Shown here in pieces: positions 11,241 to 24,299 of a stretch of DNA of 64,000 nt; position 1 is the first letter of the stretch; every line of letters begins with the position of its first letter. The notes under the pieces are model-generated. The model worked only from the letters and a program-made list of their open reading frames with translations. It ran no database searches and had not been told where the DNA came from. Position numbers and translations under genes: made by a program. Origin of the DNA: Geosiphon pyriformis (lineage: Eukaryota > Glomeromycota > Glomeromycetes > Archaeosporales > Geosiphonaceae); contig JAAOMT010000003.1 of NCBI GenBank assembly GCA_016748015.1, positions 14,922 through 78,921 on the forward strand, given 5' to 3'.

Positions 11241-12890
11241 ATTTTTAATTATTATTATATTTTTTTTAGTTATTGTTAATATTGTTAATATTTTTAAAAT
11301 TTTTAACATATTTTTTGGTATTTTGTAATTTTTCAATGCTGTATTAGCATAACAATAAAATAATTACATGTTTTTTTATAATATATATGTAGTTTTATTG
11401 TTATATTAATATTTATTAATTTTTTATTTTTATTAAAACTAATTTACAATATTTTATCATTGCTAATTCAGTTATTAAAAAAATTTTTGGCATTGTATTC
11501 ATAAATTAACTAGCTTGAAACATACAGTATATTTTTAAAGGTTTTTCAATATCTCTATCCTTTTTTTCAAGTGCTTTGTTTTTATAACGTGAAACATAAT
11601 GCTATAAATTAAGGTTAAAGCTTTCAACTAAAAAAAAATTTGTATTTATTTTATTACAGAAGAGATTTCTATGTATGTCATTTTATGTGATCTTATAGCT
11701 ACCTTTTTATAAGTTTAATTTAATAAGAATTTTATTTATCTATTTATTATAACTGTATAATATATCCTTTTTTTTTGAAAAAAATTCTATTTGGAGTGTA
11801 GCAAAGTTTTTAATTGCTAATTTATTATTATTATGCTTTATTCTTATCTTTTATATTTTTATCTTTCTTATTATTAAGCTTTTTCACAGTTATTAAATTT
11901 TTTTCTTGCTTATTACTAATTTGTAATTTGTTATTATAAATTATAATGTTTGTTATCATGTAAAATAATAGCTTTGAGTACAAAAAAAAATTACTTCTTC
12001 TTAGCCTTAACTGTCTCATAAACACAAAATAACATGTAATACAAAAAATTTGTTTTTTTATTGTAGAATCATATTGGATTAACTTGTATACAAAAAATAT
12101 TCTCAAGTATATCCTAAGGTTTGAATCTAAAGAAACTCAGACTATAGACAATAAGCTGATTAATATTTTTAGGATGTTCATTAAATGATTATGTATTCAG
12201 TTAGGTATATTCATATAATATAAGCTTAAAAGTGCCTTTATTTATTGGACTTTTAAGAAATAGACAAAATTTACTAAAAGGCTCTGTTTCTTACAAAAAT
12301 TACTACTATATAAAATTTATGACTGAAAATTTTTTACCAATCTGTACATAAATGCCCAGATAGCCATCCTTAATATGGTTAGCACAGCCTTTGAGAAAGG
12401 TAATAGTAGGTTCAAACAGACATCATACTGCAAACTTTTTTTCTTCTTTGCTTTGTTTAATTGCATGATTCTTGACTTATGTATTGTATATTAGTTTCTT
12501 TTTTGTCTAAGGTGAAAATGTTTCACAAAAATTGTATTCACACTAATCTGTACCACCAATGCTCCTAAGAGCATTTTTGTCTTATGTTTAATAATTAAGC
12601 CGAAATTTAAACCTTGTTGATTATGCTTAAAATACATAGTACTATGTTAAATTCAAATGTTATTGAGCATTGATATATCTGGTTTTTTTGTATGTCCAAT
12701 AAAATAGGTAAATCCTATTTCAAAGTCTTTCAGGTAAGAAAATTTGTTTGGAAGCTCCTGTTTGAAAAGTTCTTGAAAGAAGTTAAGAACTGAATGTCTG
12801 ACTAAGAATAAAATTTAACAAGATAAATAATATAAATGATAACCAGAATAAAAATGTTTTATATAAACTTTTTTATTATTATTTTTTTCC
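11241..12890. other. AT-rich DNA without assignable genes
   Basis: No reading frame on either strand resembles a known protein. One segment, 12356-12424, has tRNA-like features: a potential D-arm, a CCT-TTGAGAA-AGG hairpin with a 7-base loop, and GGTTCAAAC. Acceptor pairing is absent, so it is at best a tRNA-derived SINE relic. Confidence 0.4.
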
Positions 12891-14480
12891 AAGCAGATTA
12901 ATTAATGCCATATACTTAAGAATAACAATCTTACAATCAGCTCCTCCTGAATCCCTGTATCAAGAATTCTACTGAATTTATTAACAGTATTTAGTTTTTT
13001 TAGTATCTCTAAACCATTTTTTGATAGCACTTCCAATGCAGCTTTGGCCAATACAAATTTAGATGATTCTTGCAATTATCATTAATGGCTATTAATATTG
13101 CCATATAAGGCTTAACAAGATCAGGTGCCATACTTGAGACTGAAAAGATATATAAAGTAGTAATATAAGTAATTACAGTAAATACCACTTTTTTTTTCAT
13201 CTTAGCATTTTGGTTCTAATAGTTCATTCTTCCAAGAAGTTTAAATTTGGCAAGTTGTATAATATTTCTAAATTTGTTCATATCTGACTCCTAAGTTTTA
13301 GCTAATTACTACCAAAAATCTCATAATAGTCTGTCAAATTGGACAATATCATGATCTAAACTGTTTTTATTGTGTAAAATATTCTCATTACAAAACCCTA
13401 TTGAGTGTATAGTTATAAATATAGATGATAAAAAAAGACAAAAAAGTTAACTTTAGACAATCCATTGTGGCCAAGTAGATAAATAGTTTATGAACTTTAT
13501 GTTTATGTATTCTTGCCTAAAAAATATTATCATTAATGTTAATTTTTAATTTTTACTTATAAACTTATCATATTATTTGTAATTTATTAATTAAAGAACA
13601 CAACTAAGGTTTCAAAAAAGTAAATTAAAAGCTAATTTTTAATACATACTGAATTATCATTATCAAACTGAAGTGTCAAGTTGGCAACTGAAGAATTTGT
13701 ATCTGTTAAAAAACTGGTAATATAAGTCTAATACTTGAGTAGGGTCTATTGAATTGCTTTAAATGTCTGATTTTTTTTATTATCTTCTTGATCTTTCTTT
13801 TTAGCTACAAAATAAGTCAAAAACATAAATATTGATTCTGATAAAAACTGCATTTGCTCAAAAATTAGAAATAAATTTATACAGAATAAAGCAGAGGCTT
13901 CATTGATAAAAAAATTATCTTCTCCTTATTTTTTGGCATATTTTTTTTCTTATGATCGAGATTAATAGTGTTCTAAAATTCACTGGCTTGTTTTTAAAAA
14001 AATGTCAAAGCATATTTATATTAATATCTGACAAGTAAAACAATTATATTATCTGGTTTTTTAGCAACACTTGTTAATATTTCTCTTGTGGTCAATTCTT
14101 AAGAAATTCTTTTTTTTTCATATAAAACATTAAGATAATCGATTGAATCTAGTCTAATGTCTTGATTTTAGCTTTATCTATATTCTCTGCTGTATTTAAG
14201 TTTTTTAGCATATTCATATTCTTTATGGTGACTAGAGAGTATTCAGTTGAGCCATTTTTGTAAAAGCAGACATATACAAAAGAGAATTCAACTGCAAGTT
14301 TACAGCCTGCTCTTGTTTTTTTATACCCTAATGATTGAATAATAGTTAAGTAATTGTAGTAATTCTTGGTGTCTGCAACTTGACTTTGTTTGTATAGTAT
14401 ACTTAAATAGCCACCAGGATCTCGGAATGTGATGGTAAAAGCCTTCTCAAATATGCACTTTTAACTTAATAATGTTTGTT
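12890..14480 (-). pseudogene. Degenerate minus-strand coding region, unassigned
   Basis: This island is less AT-rich than its surroundings. The minus strand reads as protein over long runs: near 14480-14240 FRDPGGYLSILYKQSQ, then YYNYLTIIQSLGYKKTRAG and KLAVEFSFVYVCFY; near 14080-14050 REILTSVAKKPDNII; near 13940-13780 a further open stretch; and at 13150-13009 SSMAPDLVKPYMAILIAIND, preceded by a splice-acceptor-like TATATCTTTTCAG. Stops and frame changes break it up. I do not recognise the family; it could be a captured host gene or another transposon protein. A box resembling a Ser/Leu tRNA A-box (GTGGCCAAGTAGATAAATAG) lies on the plus strand at about 13466-13485. Confidence 0.4.
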
Positions 14481-16399
14481 GTGCTGGGCCACTATAAGCT
14501 AAATATGAGCATAAATAATAGATAATGAAATAGAGACAAGTAATAACATTCTAACTATTCTCCCTCTGTTGCTCCTATTCTATTTAACTTAAATGCATAA
14601 ATAATATATTCTTTGTTTCTTCTAGTTTATCTTTGTAATAAATTTATGTATATCTAATAATGTTCTATTCTATACTTTTTTTAACATGCATGTTGTAATA
14701 TATTTCAACTATTTTTCTTTTGTTGAATTCATGGCTACTTTACAAATCCTTATTGCTCCTCTATTAACCTATAATTTTTTTTGTTTCTAAAGTAAATCTT
14801 TAAAATGAGTTTATAATCTAGTTCTGCTATGTTTCAATTCTGTCCAACTAATAATATTCAACTGTTTCTCTTACAATAGTATTGATAACTTTCAAACTAT
14901 TCTCTCAACAAACATGTATTTATTGTTTGCTTATCTGGTTATGTCTTAAGGTACTTTTGGTATAAATTAGGATTATTCTGGTGCATAAACTCAAGTGAGT
15001 TTATGTTGTTAAGTTATGAGACAGAAATGAGCATATGTGTATTTATATCTTGCTGTGTTCTTTTGTATTATAGGGCATATTATATTGTAGAACAATTGCA
15101 TATATCAAATTAGGTTGTCAGATTGTTGCTTTTATAATTGATATTTAATTATGTAGCATAAGAAATACTATTTGTTGTTATTTTAAATAACACATTTACA
15201 ATAATTGATACATTTAATTTGTCTGATGTTTTTTTTATTACTCTTTACAAACAACAACTTATAAAGTACATATTTACTAAAATGATTATATGTAAAGAAA
15301 TACTCAGACCTAAAGCCATTAATAAGTATTCTTATACTTTGGTTACTTTAGTAAAATATTATTAAATATGCTATTATTTGGACTTGATTGTGAGTTTTTA
15401 GATTTCTTATCTAGATATTTCTGGAAAGTTTGAGTATTATTGATTTTGAAAATATATGGAGCAATCTTTTCTTCTTGTTTTTTTTTTAAAATACTTTTAA
15501 TAATGCTGTAATTTTTTGGTTCTATAGTGAATTTAATGTAATTTAGTTTTATATAAAGATAAATATAATTGAAATTTAAATCAAACAAAACTATCAAAAT
15601 ATTATTTTTTCAATTATACTAGTTATTTTAAATTTATGTAATCAAATATTTATTTTGTCTGATTTTGTTATAATTTGTCTCAAATTATATTTAACCAAAT
15701 TAGCAAATAAACACAATACTTTAATTTAATTTTAATAAGAGCAAACAGAATTTATAATTATTTAAAAATTATTTTATTTAAAATTAATAAGATTAAAACA
15801 ATTTACTTAAAATAATAATAATAAAAAAAGCAATATTGTTTAACATATATTTAAATTTAATAACAAAATAATTTTGTTAAAAAACAACTATTAACAAAAC
15901 AATTATATTATATTATTGGTTAATTATATATTAAGATATAAATTAATATATAAAAGCTATAACTTATATTAAAAAAAATACTAAAACAATAAAATCATTA
16001 AAACTTAATAAAATTAAAATTAACTTGTTATTATTATCAAAAACATTAATTTATTGTATAAATAGCTAAAAGTCAAAATTATAAAAAAATATCAATGCAA
16101 AATTAATAACAGAATTTATATATTAAGTTTTAATTTGTTAATAAAAATGTTTAAAAATACTAATATTAAACCAATATACATATTTTATAAATAATATATT
16201 AATAAAATTAAGCCAAAATTTAAAATATTATTATTATTATATTATATATAAATTAATAAATTAATAAAAAAATTTAATTAAATATTTTATAAAGCATTAG
16301 TTAAAATTAATAATAAAAATCAATAAAAATAAAATTTATTTGGTTTTATTTTTTTCTTTTAAAACTTTTAAAATATTTGTGTCTTGTTTTGTCAATACT

Positions 16400-17090
16400 A
16401 AATCTTATACTAAGGCTATTATGTTTATATTTTCTAGTTTCTATTTTTTTGGTTGGCTTTGCTTTTTTTGCTGTAGTTATAGTTAATAATTTTATGGTAT
16501 TTTTTTGGTTAATCTTTTAGAAACTAATTTGGCCAAATTTTTTGTATTAGTTAAGTTTATTATTAAGCTTGTTAATTTTTAGTTATTGTGTTTAAACAAT
16601 TTATTAATAGTAATTTGGTTTTAAATAAATCACTTGGTCTTAAGATTAATAAGATTATAGTATATATAAATACTTTAACAAAGCTATTAATAAGCTAAAA
16701 TGTAAAATAATTGCTTTAAAAATTAAATATAACTATAAAAATATTAACATAACTGGTTTTTAAGTAGATTTGTTTACAGTAAATAATAATATATTTTCTA
16801 ATTTAATATTATTTAAGAACAAAAATCTATTGTTATAAAAATTAATACATTAAAGATAGTTAAATAGCTGGTTAATATAATTAGTAATAATATTATATTA
16901 TTTAAGATTATTTAAAAGATGTATTTTTTAAATAAGTTTTTTTAATAGTATTAATATAGTATAGCTTAAACTAGTTTAAGTAGCTAATTATATATAAAAA
17001 GCATGTAAATTGTATTTAACTTTAATATATTTAGTTTGTGCTTAATATTTAAAATAATACTACTAAATATATAATAATATAATATTTTAA
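16400..17090 (+). mobile_element. LINE ORF1 C-terminal fragment joined to a LINE-like 3' tail
   Basis: The plus strand reads, through stops, LAKFFVLVKFIIKLVNF and then NNNIFSNLIL. These match the end of the better preserved ORF1 on the minus strand at 19.7-20.2 kb (LAKLFNLINSIVKFVDF, NDMFSNIILF). It passes straight into a tail, AGTTTAAGTAGCTAATTATA (about 16974-16993), that also occurs at the 3' end of the 6.2-11.2 kb LINE near 11114. No ORF2 lies between ORF1 and the tail. Confidence 0.55.
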
Positions 17091-19470
17091 AAGTGAAATA
17101 ATTTGCAGTTTTTTCTATAATAATAGAATTATTTAATTTAGTATTATGATTGAAATTTGTGTTAATAAATTAAATTAAGTGTTTTTTATGATAAATAAGA
17201 ATTTTTTTTAATATATTTATAGATTTTTGAATGAATTTCTATAAATAGATTTGTAAAAATTTTAAAATTAATAATAGTTAAAATATTTTTTAATGGCTTT
17301 ATAAAAATAATTAAAGAATAATTCTAAATTTTTTCGAAAATATTTATATAGTAACTTTGCAAATTTTAAGTAATTTGTTTCTATAAATTTTAGTTCTGTC
17401 ATTTTTGTTAATTATTATTTAATTAATGTTTTGTTTTTTGTGAATTATACTTTATAAAAAGCACTAAATATTACTGATAAATTTTTTAAAATTTATGAGT
17501 TTTTATAACTTGATGTTTAAATTAATTAATATTTGAATTTATAAGTTTTCTAAAAGTTTTAATAATAAAATTTTTTATATAATAGACAAAAATTCAATAT
17601 AACAGTAGTTAATAATTCGTAACTAATTTTTTTGGTATAGTAATTAATTTATTCTAATGTTTATACTCTTTTGGTAAACAATTTTAATTCTTATAATTAT
17701 ATATGCTTTTTTTTAATATTTTTTATTAAGTAATCTTTAATATTGTAATCTTAGTGTTTTTTTCTTAATTAATTTAGTAAAACCAAAAATAAAATAAAGA
17801 AATAAAATTAAAAATTAGTATTTTGTCAATAGTTATAATCAAAAGCTATTGTTTTAGTATTGTTAATAATAATATATTAACGTTTTTAATATTAATATAA
17901 TTGAATTAAAATTCAATAAAATAAGTATAATTTTATACTGTAATAAATTTAAATATAATAAATTGATAAATTTATTTTATTAATTATAGATATTAAATAT
18001 ATAAGTTAATTATTAAAGTAATTTTTTAAAAAAAATTTAAACTAGTTTTAAACTAAACTTATTTTTTTTGCTTTTAATACTTTTATTATATATATAGTTT
18101 GGTAAAAAAAATTGAAAAAATATTAATCTACTAAAAATGTGTTTGGTTTAACTATTTTTAATAAGTTTTGTGATAGTAAAAATAAAAACAAAATATTAAG
18201 TAAATAGCTAAGCTCTAAAAAAAATTTTACCTATTAAGAATAATATTAAAAAATAATTAATGATTTTAATAAAATAATAACTTCAAGCATACTAGTAAGC
18301 TTGTCAAAAAACTTATTATTAAGAATACAACTAATTTATTAAAGTAGTTATCTAATAATTTTGACTTAAAGCCAATAAAAAATTTTTAAACTATTATTAA
18401 AAAGAATATAGAAAAAAAAATGTTTTAAAATTATAGTAAATTAAAAGAATTTATGAGAAAAAAATAACAAAATATTTTTGAATTTATTTTAATTAGTTAA
18501 TAGAATTAATAAAATAGTACTGTAAAATAATAATTAAGACAAATAATAAAAAAATTTTCTATTAATTTTTTTTAATAAAATTATATAATATTTGACTTTT
18601 TAATAAAAATTGTTTTATGTAATTTGGTATATTAGTTAAGACATAGTAATTATTTTTATTTTTTAAATTTTTTTTATTAAACTTTACATAAATTTTCATA
18701 ATATAAAATTCTTAAAATTTCTATATTTTTTTTAAATTATTATTAAACTTTACATAAATTTTCATAATATAAGATTCTTAAAATTTCTAAAATTATTATT
18801 AAAATTTTTGGTATTATTAAAATTTTTAATATTATATACTTAAATAATTTTTTATATTATTATTGACTATTTATACTGTTTAGTTTTTTTTAGTTTAATT
18901 TATAAATAATAATAGCAAAAATAATAAATTGTCTTGGTAAAAAAATTTTTAAGCAAATTAATTTTGAATTTCAATTCATATTTAATAATTAAATTTTATT
19001 TTAAGCAAAAATATTTTAAAACAAAACTGAATTAAGTTTTATAACTAATTAATTATAAGCTGCTAAAATAAAATATTAAAATTGTTTATTTAACACAACT
19101 TTTTTTAAACAAATCATAAATTAATAAAAAAATTTCAAAAAATTTATGTATTATTAATGTTTAATTTCGAAAATTTAATTTAATATTTAATAAAAATAAT
19201 TATTGTTTTTTATAATATTAAAATTTATTAGTAAAATCCAAATATATTCTAAAATAATATTATAATAATTAATTTAAATAATATATTTTATAAAAGCATT
19301 AACAGTAAAAAATAAATTAAGTTAGTATTAAATTTTACTAAATTTATTTTTGTTATAAATTTTAAATTCAATATATAATTACATAAATAACTTTAATTTT
19401 TTATTTTATATACAAAAAAATTATAAAATTTTTTTTAAAACAAATATAAGAATACTTTATTTTAATAGAG
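17091..19470. other. AT-rich DNA, nothing recognised
   Basis: Very low G+C on both strands with stops in all frames. A short tandem duplication is visible near 18680-18790 (two copies of a TAAACTTTACATAAATTTTC-like segment about 75 bp apart). Confidence 0.5.
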
Positions 19471-19489
19471 TTTAATAAATATGATCTAA

Positions 19490-21700
19490 TCATTATCTAA
19501 TACAATATGACTACATAGAGTCTTAAATTAGATATAGTTCATGTACTTTTTATATGTAATTAATTATTCAAGCCAGTTCAAACTATACTACATTGATATT
19601 CTAGAAAAAAACTTATTCAAAAAAGATATTTTCTAAACAATTTCAAATAATATAGTACTATTATTAACTAATTCAACCAACTATTTAGTTATTTTAAAAG
19701 TATCAATCTTAACAGCAATTGATTCATGTTTCTAAAATAATATTATATTAGAAAACATATCATTATCAATAGAAAACAAATCTATATAAGAGCCAAATAT
19801 ATCAATATCTGTATAATTATACTCAGTTTTTAAAACAATTACTTTGTATTTTAGCTTACCAATAGTTTTACTAAAGAAATCTATATATACTAAAACTTTA
19901 TTGATCTTAAAACCAAAAGCATTACTTGAAACTAAGTCTTTATTAACAAATTGTTCAAACACTTTTACCATAAAATCAACAAATTTAACAATAGAATTAA
20001 TCAGATTAAAAAGCTTGGCCAACTCCAATTTCAAAGAGATTAACCAAGAAGAGATCATAGAATTATTAGATATTATATTAGCAAAAAAAATTGAACTAAC
20101 TAAAAAATTAGAAACCAAAAGAAGCCCAGAAGCAGCAGTTTTGGCATAGAACTTGTCACCAACTATATAAAAAATAAATACCTTAAGAGTCTTAAAAGAG
20201 AAAAATAAAGACATCTTATAATCCAAAGCCAAATAATTTAAATCTTAATACTGAAAACAGTGTTAATTTTTAGAAGTTTTTTATCAGATATAACACTTTC
20301 TTAATATATTAGTCATAAGTACTGCAACATTTAAGTCAACCTAAGAACCAAATATAATCAAAGCAAACTAGAAACAACAATTAAACTTAGGAAAATAAGA
20401 AATAAAACATGTCTAACTACTAACTTAAAAAATCATATTATTAATTTTAAAAGCTATACAGCCAGAAGAAAGATTGATTAACTTGGTCTTAAACTTATTA
20501 CAATACAAAATAGTTTTATTTTGATTCACCAAAAGAAAAATTTTAATACTATTTCTGCTTACCAAAATTGATCAATAAAACAAAGCAGACACAGTAAAGT
20601 CCAACTTTTCAAAATGAACCACTACATATTGTCAAATGCCAATAGACTTTAGCACATCATGAGTAACTGTTTTAATATTAGTAACAAATATACTTAAAGA
20701 TATATTATACAGTACAACAGCAGTAAAAAGAGAACCAGACTCAAAAATTATCAAAAACTTGGCAATTTTAAGAGTGACAAGGTAAACAGAACTTGTAAAC
20801 TCAATTAAAAATACTGTATTCAAAGAATTTTAGGAAGCAAACTTCATACAAAAAAGCTTTATATTGTTTTTTAATACTAACTTTACACCCAAAAAACCAT
20901 ATTCAAACCGAAAAACAGCCTTAATATGAGCCAATTTGATCTTAAAAATATCACCAAGTACTTAAGTAGAGACTATTTATTTAGTAAACTTTTGACAATT
21001 AGTAATAATTTCTCAAGTACTACCAGTGGCAGTATTAGAAACTAGAGAAAATAATTTAATTTTTATTTAATTAGCCAGTTCTCAAAAACAAGTAACTTAA
21101 TAAAAGATAATTGCTTTGCTTTTAAAATTAATGAAAATCTGTTAGAAAGCACCATATTTGATAACATAATTAGTAGTTGATTTTGGCTTATTTTGGATGA
21201 CATGCCAGATAAAATAGTAGAGATTTTATCAAAAATTTTAGTTGAAACCACAAAAAAATTCGGTGTAACAATAGCAAAGGCAAGTAACTGCTTCCATTTT
21301 TTTGAATCTTTGGTTTTTTTGACTATTTTGTTTAAAAAATAGTGCTAACAGCATCAGATATAAAAGCTATAGAAAAAAAAACCAGCTTATTAACTAATCT
21401 GTTATTAAAGATCTTTAAGCTTTTAGAAAAAATAAAGACAATACTAAAACTAACTCAAGTGTGTTTTTTGAGAGAACTTTGACTGGTAAAAAACCAGTCA
21501 AAGATAAAAAAATACTTTAATGGCTACTAAAGACAGCTTTTTACTATTAATATCTAAGAGAAATATAATCAAGATATTATGTCTAGCTGCTTCAATAACA
21601 GAAAAACTCTCACATATTAAAACTTTATTAGTTACTATAAGAAAAGTAACAGATACTATTTTTTTACTCTTTGTTTTAATGATAATCATAAAATTAAGAA
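19490..21700 (-). mobile_element. LINE ORF1 copy, partly preserved (RRM-like domain, eroded zinc knuckle, coiled region)
   Basis: On the minus strand from about 21690 the order is: a basic N-terminus (KTKSKKIVSV) and STKIFDKISTILSGM near 21245; then FLIEFTSSVYLVTLKIAK and ITQ-type blocks near 20810-20650 leading into a stop followed by QYVVVHFEKLDFTVSAL, which resembles an RNA-recognition-motif-like ORF1 domain; then NLSSGCIAFKI and TCFI near 20470-20400; a former CCHC knuckle near 20260 whose Cys codons now read Tyr; and a 166-codon open frame (20232-19732) covering the C-terminal region, which looks helical (LAKLFNLINSIVKFVDFMVK). The downstream tail to about 19490 matches the tail at 16.97 kb. 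ORF2 is missing. Two stops (the Trp expected before QYVVV, and after ALFY) are TGA in place of TGG. Confidence 0.65.
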
Positions 21701-22829
21701 GACAAAAATTTTTTTTTTGGGTTTTTAATAAATTTAGTTGGTTTTTATTTTAATCAAAAATATTATAAACTTTATATTTATTAATTAAACCAAAATTTAT
21801 TATAATCTTATTAATTTTGTTATTATAAAGACTACTAAAAATTTAATTAATATTTTATATTTTTAATATAAAATAAATTAATGTTTTAAATAATATTAAC
21901 TTATAAAATTATATATTTTATATATGTTTTATAATATTAACTAAATTTTGATTCTTTTTAAAAAAAAATTACAATAAATTTAATAGCAAAAATAAAAAAT
22001 TAAGTAAAAGTATTCTTAAATACAGAAAAATTATTATTATAAAAAATAAATTTGTAACAAATAAATAAAATACAATTAAAAAAAACTTTTAATAAGATTT
22101 TTTTGTTAATCTTAATTAAAATAAACCAAGTATTAGTAAAAATATTATTTTAATTATAAGACTTAAAAAAAACTTCTTTCTTTAAAAAAATATATCTTAA
22201 TTTAAAATTATTTTTTTTAAGAACAATTTAATTTAAAAAACTATTATAATTTAAATAAAACATATTTTAAAAACCTAAATTTCTAAATATTATTATCTTA
22301 AAATAACCAAATTAAAAATATTATTTTAAAATTAATTAACTATTAATTTCATTAATTATTAATGTTTTTTAATCTGAATTTAAAACAATTTTTTTTTTAT
22401 TTTTTTATATTATTAGATAGTTTATAGTTAAAATTTTTTTTAAAAGAGTTAATTTTTACAGCAAAATAACTACATATTATTAAAAAGCTTATAAATAAAA
22501 AATTTTTATAAAAGAGTTAATTTTACTGTAAAATAATTATATTAAAATAATTAGCATAAAATTAGTTATTTTAATATAAATTTAATAATATATACAATTT
22601 AACATATAAAGAAATATTTTAAAAAATAAATTAGCTTATTAAAAATTTATTAATTTCTATTAATAACAAAATTAATAATAAAACAGTAAACAAAAAACTT
22701 CTAATAATATTATACAAAAAATACTAATAATTTTAGCATCTTTAAAAACAGAAAAAATTACAATTACTATTTTTTAAAAATAAAATTTTTGCATAAAACT
22801 AAATTTTTTTTCTCTTATTAATCCTTTAG

Positions 22830-23230
22830 TTACAGCAAAAATATAGAGTAATTGAAAAAATACAAGTTTTTTTTCTCTTTTTCTCTTTGTTTTTGTAGCT
22901 ATTTCTTTTAATGCACCCTTATTTGTTGCTATAAATCCAGTAGGCTTTTTTGTTGGTGGTTCTGGTTCAATTTTGGCTAGATTAGAAATTTAGTTTAGCA
23001 CTAAGAAAAAAGCATACATTGAGAATGTTTACTTTTATAATCTCTTATATAAGAAACTAAAATATTTGATGCTTTTAACAGTATAATAAATTCATTAACT
23101 GGATCTTTTTCTGTCATCATGTTATAAGATGATGATGATAAATAAAAAAAGTCTTGGAGCAGTGAAGTAAATAGTGAGGAAGTTAGCATTAATAAAATAT
23201 TAGATATTGTTACTTATAAAATATAAAAAT
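22830..23230 (-). other. Degenerate coding-like segment
   Basis: On the minus strand 23189-23001 is an open frame (SSSYNMMTEKDPVNEFIILL, SNILVSYIRD). It continues with stops to about 22890 as a Gln- and Lys-rich stretch. G+C is higher than around it. It lies upstream of the minus-strand LINE ORF1 copy and may be part of its 5' region or an unrelated relic; no family recognised. Confidence 0.3.
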
Positions 23231-23279
23231 TATATATTAGTACATAAATTAGCTAATCAAAATAGATATAATAAAAAGT

Positions 23280-24130
23280 AGAATTCCAAGATTTCTCTTA
23301 AAAAAATTGCAGAATTCCAGAATTACAAAATTCTTATATAAAAAATTGCAGAATTTCAGAATTTTCAAATTTCTCTTAAAGAATTACAGAATTCCAGAAA
23401 TTCCAAAATTCCTGGCTAAAGAATTAAAAAATTTAAAGAATCTTGTATAATAAAATTTATGTATATATAGCAGTAGTATTAGAAACAGAAAAGACAGAAT
23501 TCTTAGTTTTAGAACCTTTAATTCCAATTTTAGATTTATTCTTTTATACAATAGTATTCTATGACTTAAAGTAGAAACATTAAATATTAATAAAATATTT
23601 ATTAAATATCATAATTCATTTTTTTACTATTAACAATTCATGTTGATAATTGCCAATACTTAACTACACTGAATCAATAACTCTTAATTACAGTTATTAA
23701 TAGAATACTAAATCTTTCTTGTCTTGACTTATCTATTTAATTTTTTTTCTTTCCTTTTTGTTTTATTTATTAACTAATTAAAAATTAAAGTACTGAATTA
23801 TTGACATCAAGAATAGGACTGATAAAAGACCCAGAAATAAGGGTAAATACTCAGAATTAAGGAATAGTTTATTAAAAAACCGCCTATCAAGCTAAAAAAA
23901 AAATTTATAGAATAAATATTCTGAAAAGTTATAGACAATAAATACCAACTCATAAGTTGGAAAAGAAACTAGAAATATTACAATAGAATCTTAATATTAA
24001 ATTTCTGTTCATTATATAAAGGACTCAACTAAAATCTTTAGATATAAAACCTTTAAATGATGAAAACCTTTAGAAATTACCAACTATATCACTTATTAAA
24101 CACCAAATTATGAATTTGTTATTTGTTTCT
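23280..24130 (+). repeat. Dispersed repeat, copy 1 (LTR-like?)
   Basis: It begins with several imperfect units of the type GAATTCCAGAATT..AAAATTCT (23280-23440). It continues through AAGAATCTTGTATAATAAAA and ATATAGCAGTAGTATTAGAA (about 23436-23490) and ends near TTCATTATATAAAGGACTCAAC (24007-24029), a TATA-box-like block, with CCTTTAGAAATTACCAACTA just after. The same landmarks occur in the same order at 25.74-26.50 kb. Length about 850 bp. An LTR or a non-autonomous element are both possible; clear TG...CA ends were not found. Confidence 0.55.
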
Positions 24131-24299
24131 AAATTCCAAATAATTACCTATAATAATGCTAATAAATTTTTTAAAGCTTAATTTAGTTAAGTTTTTAAAA
24201 TTAATTGTTAAATTATATAAGCAGTTAACAAAGTATATTTGTAATTTTTAATAATAATTTTAAAGAAATATATAAAATTATTAATTATATTTTTATTAA

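Noticed and set aside
19732-20232. 166-codon minus-strand frame as a stand-alone gene
   Set aside because: It is the C-terminal part of a LINE ORF1 whose upstream and downstream portions read through stops.
23280-23450. Regularly spaced GAATTCCAGAATT units as a possible CRISPR array
   Set aside because: Units are degenerate and adjacent without unique spacers, in eukaryotic transposon DNA.
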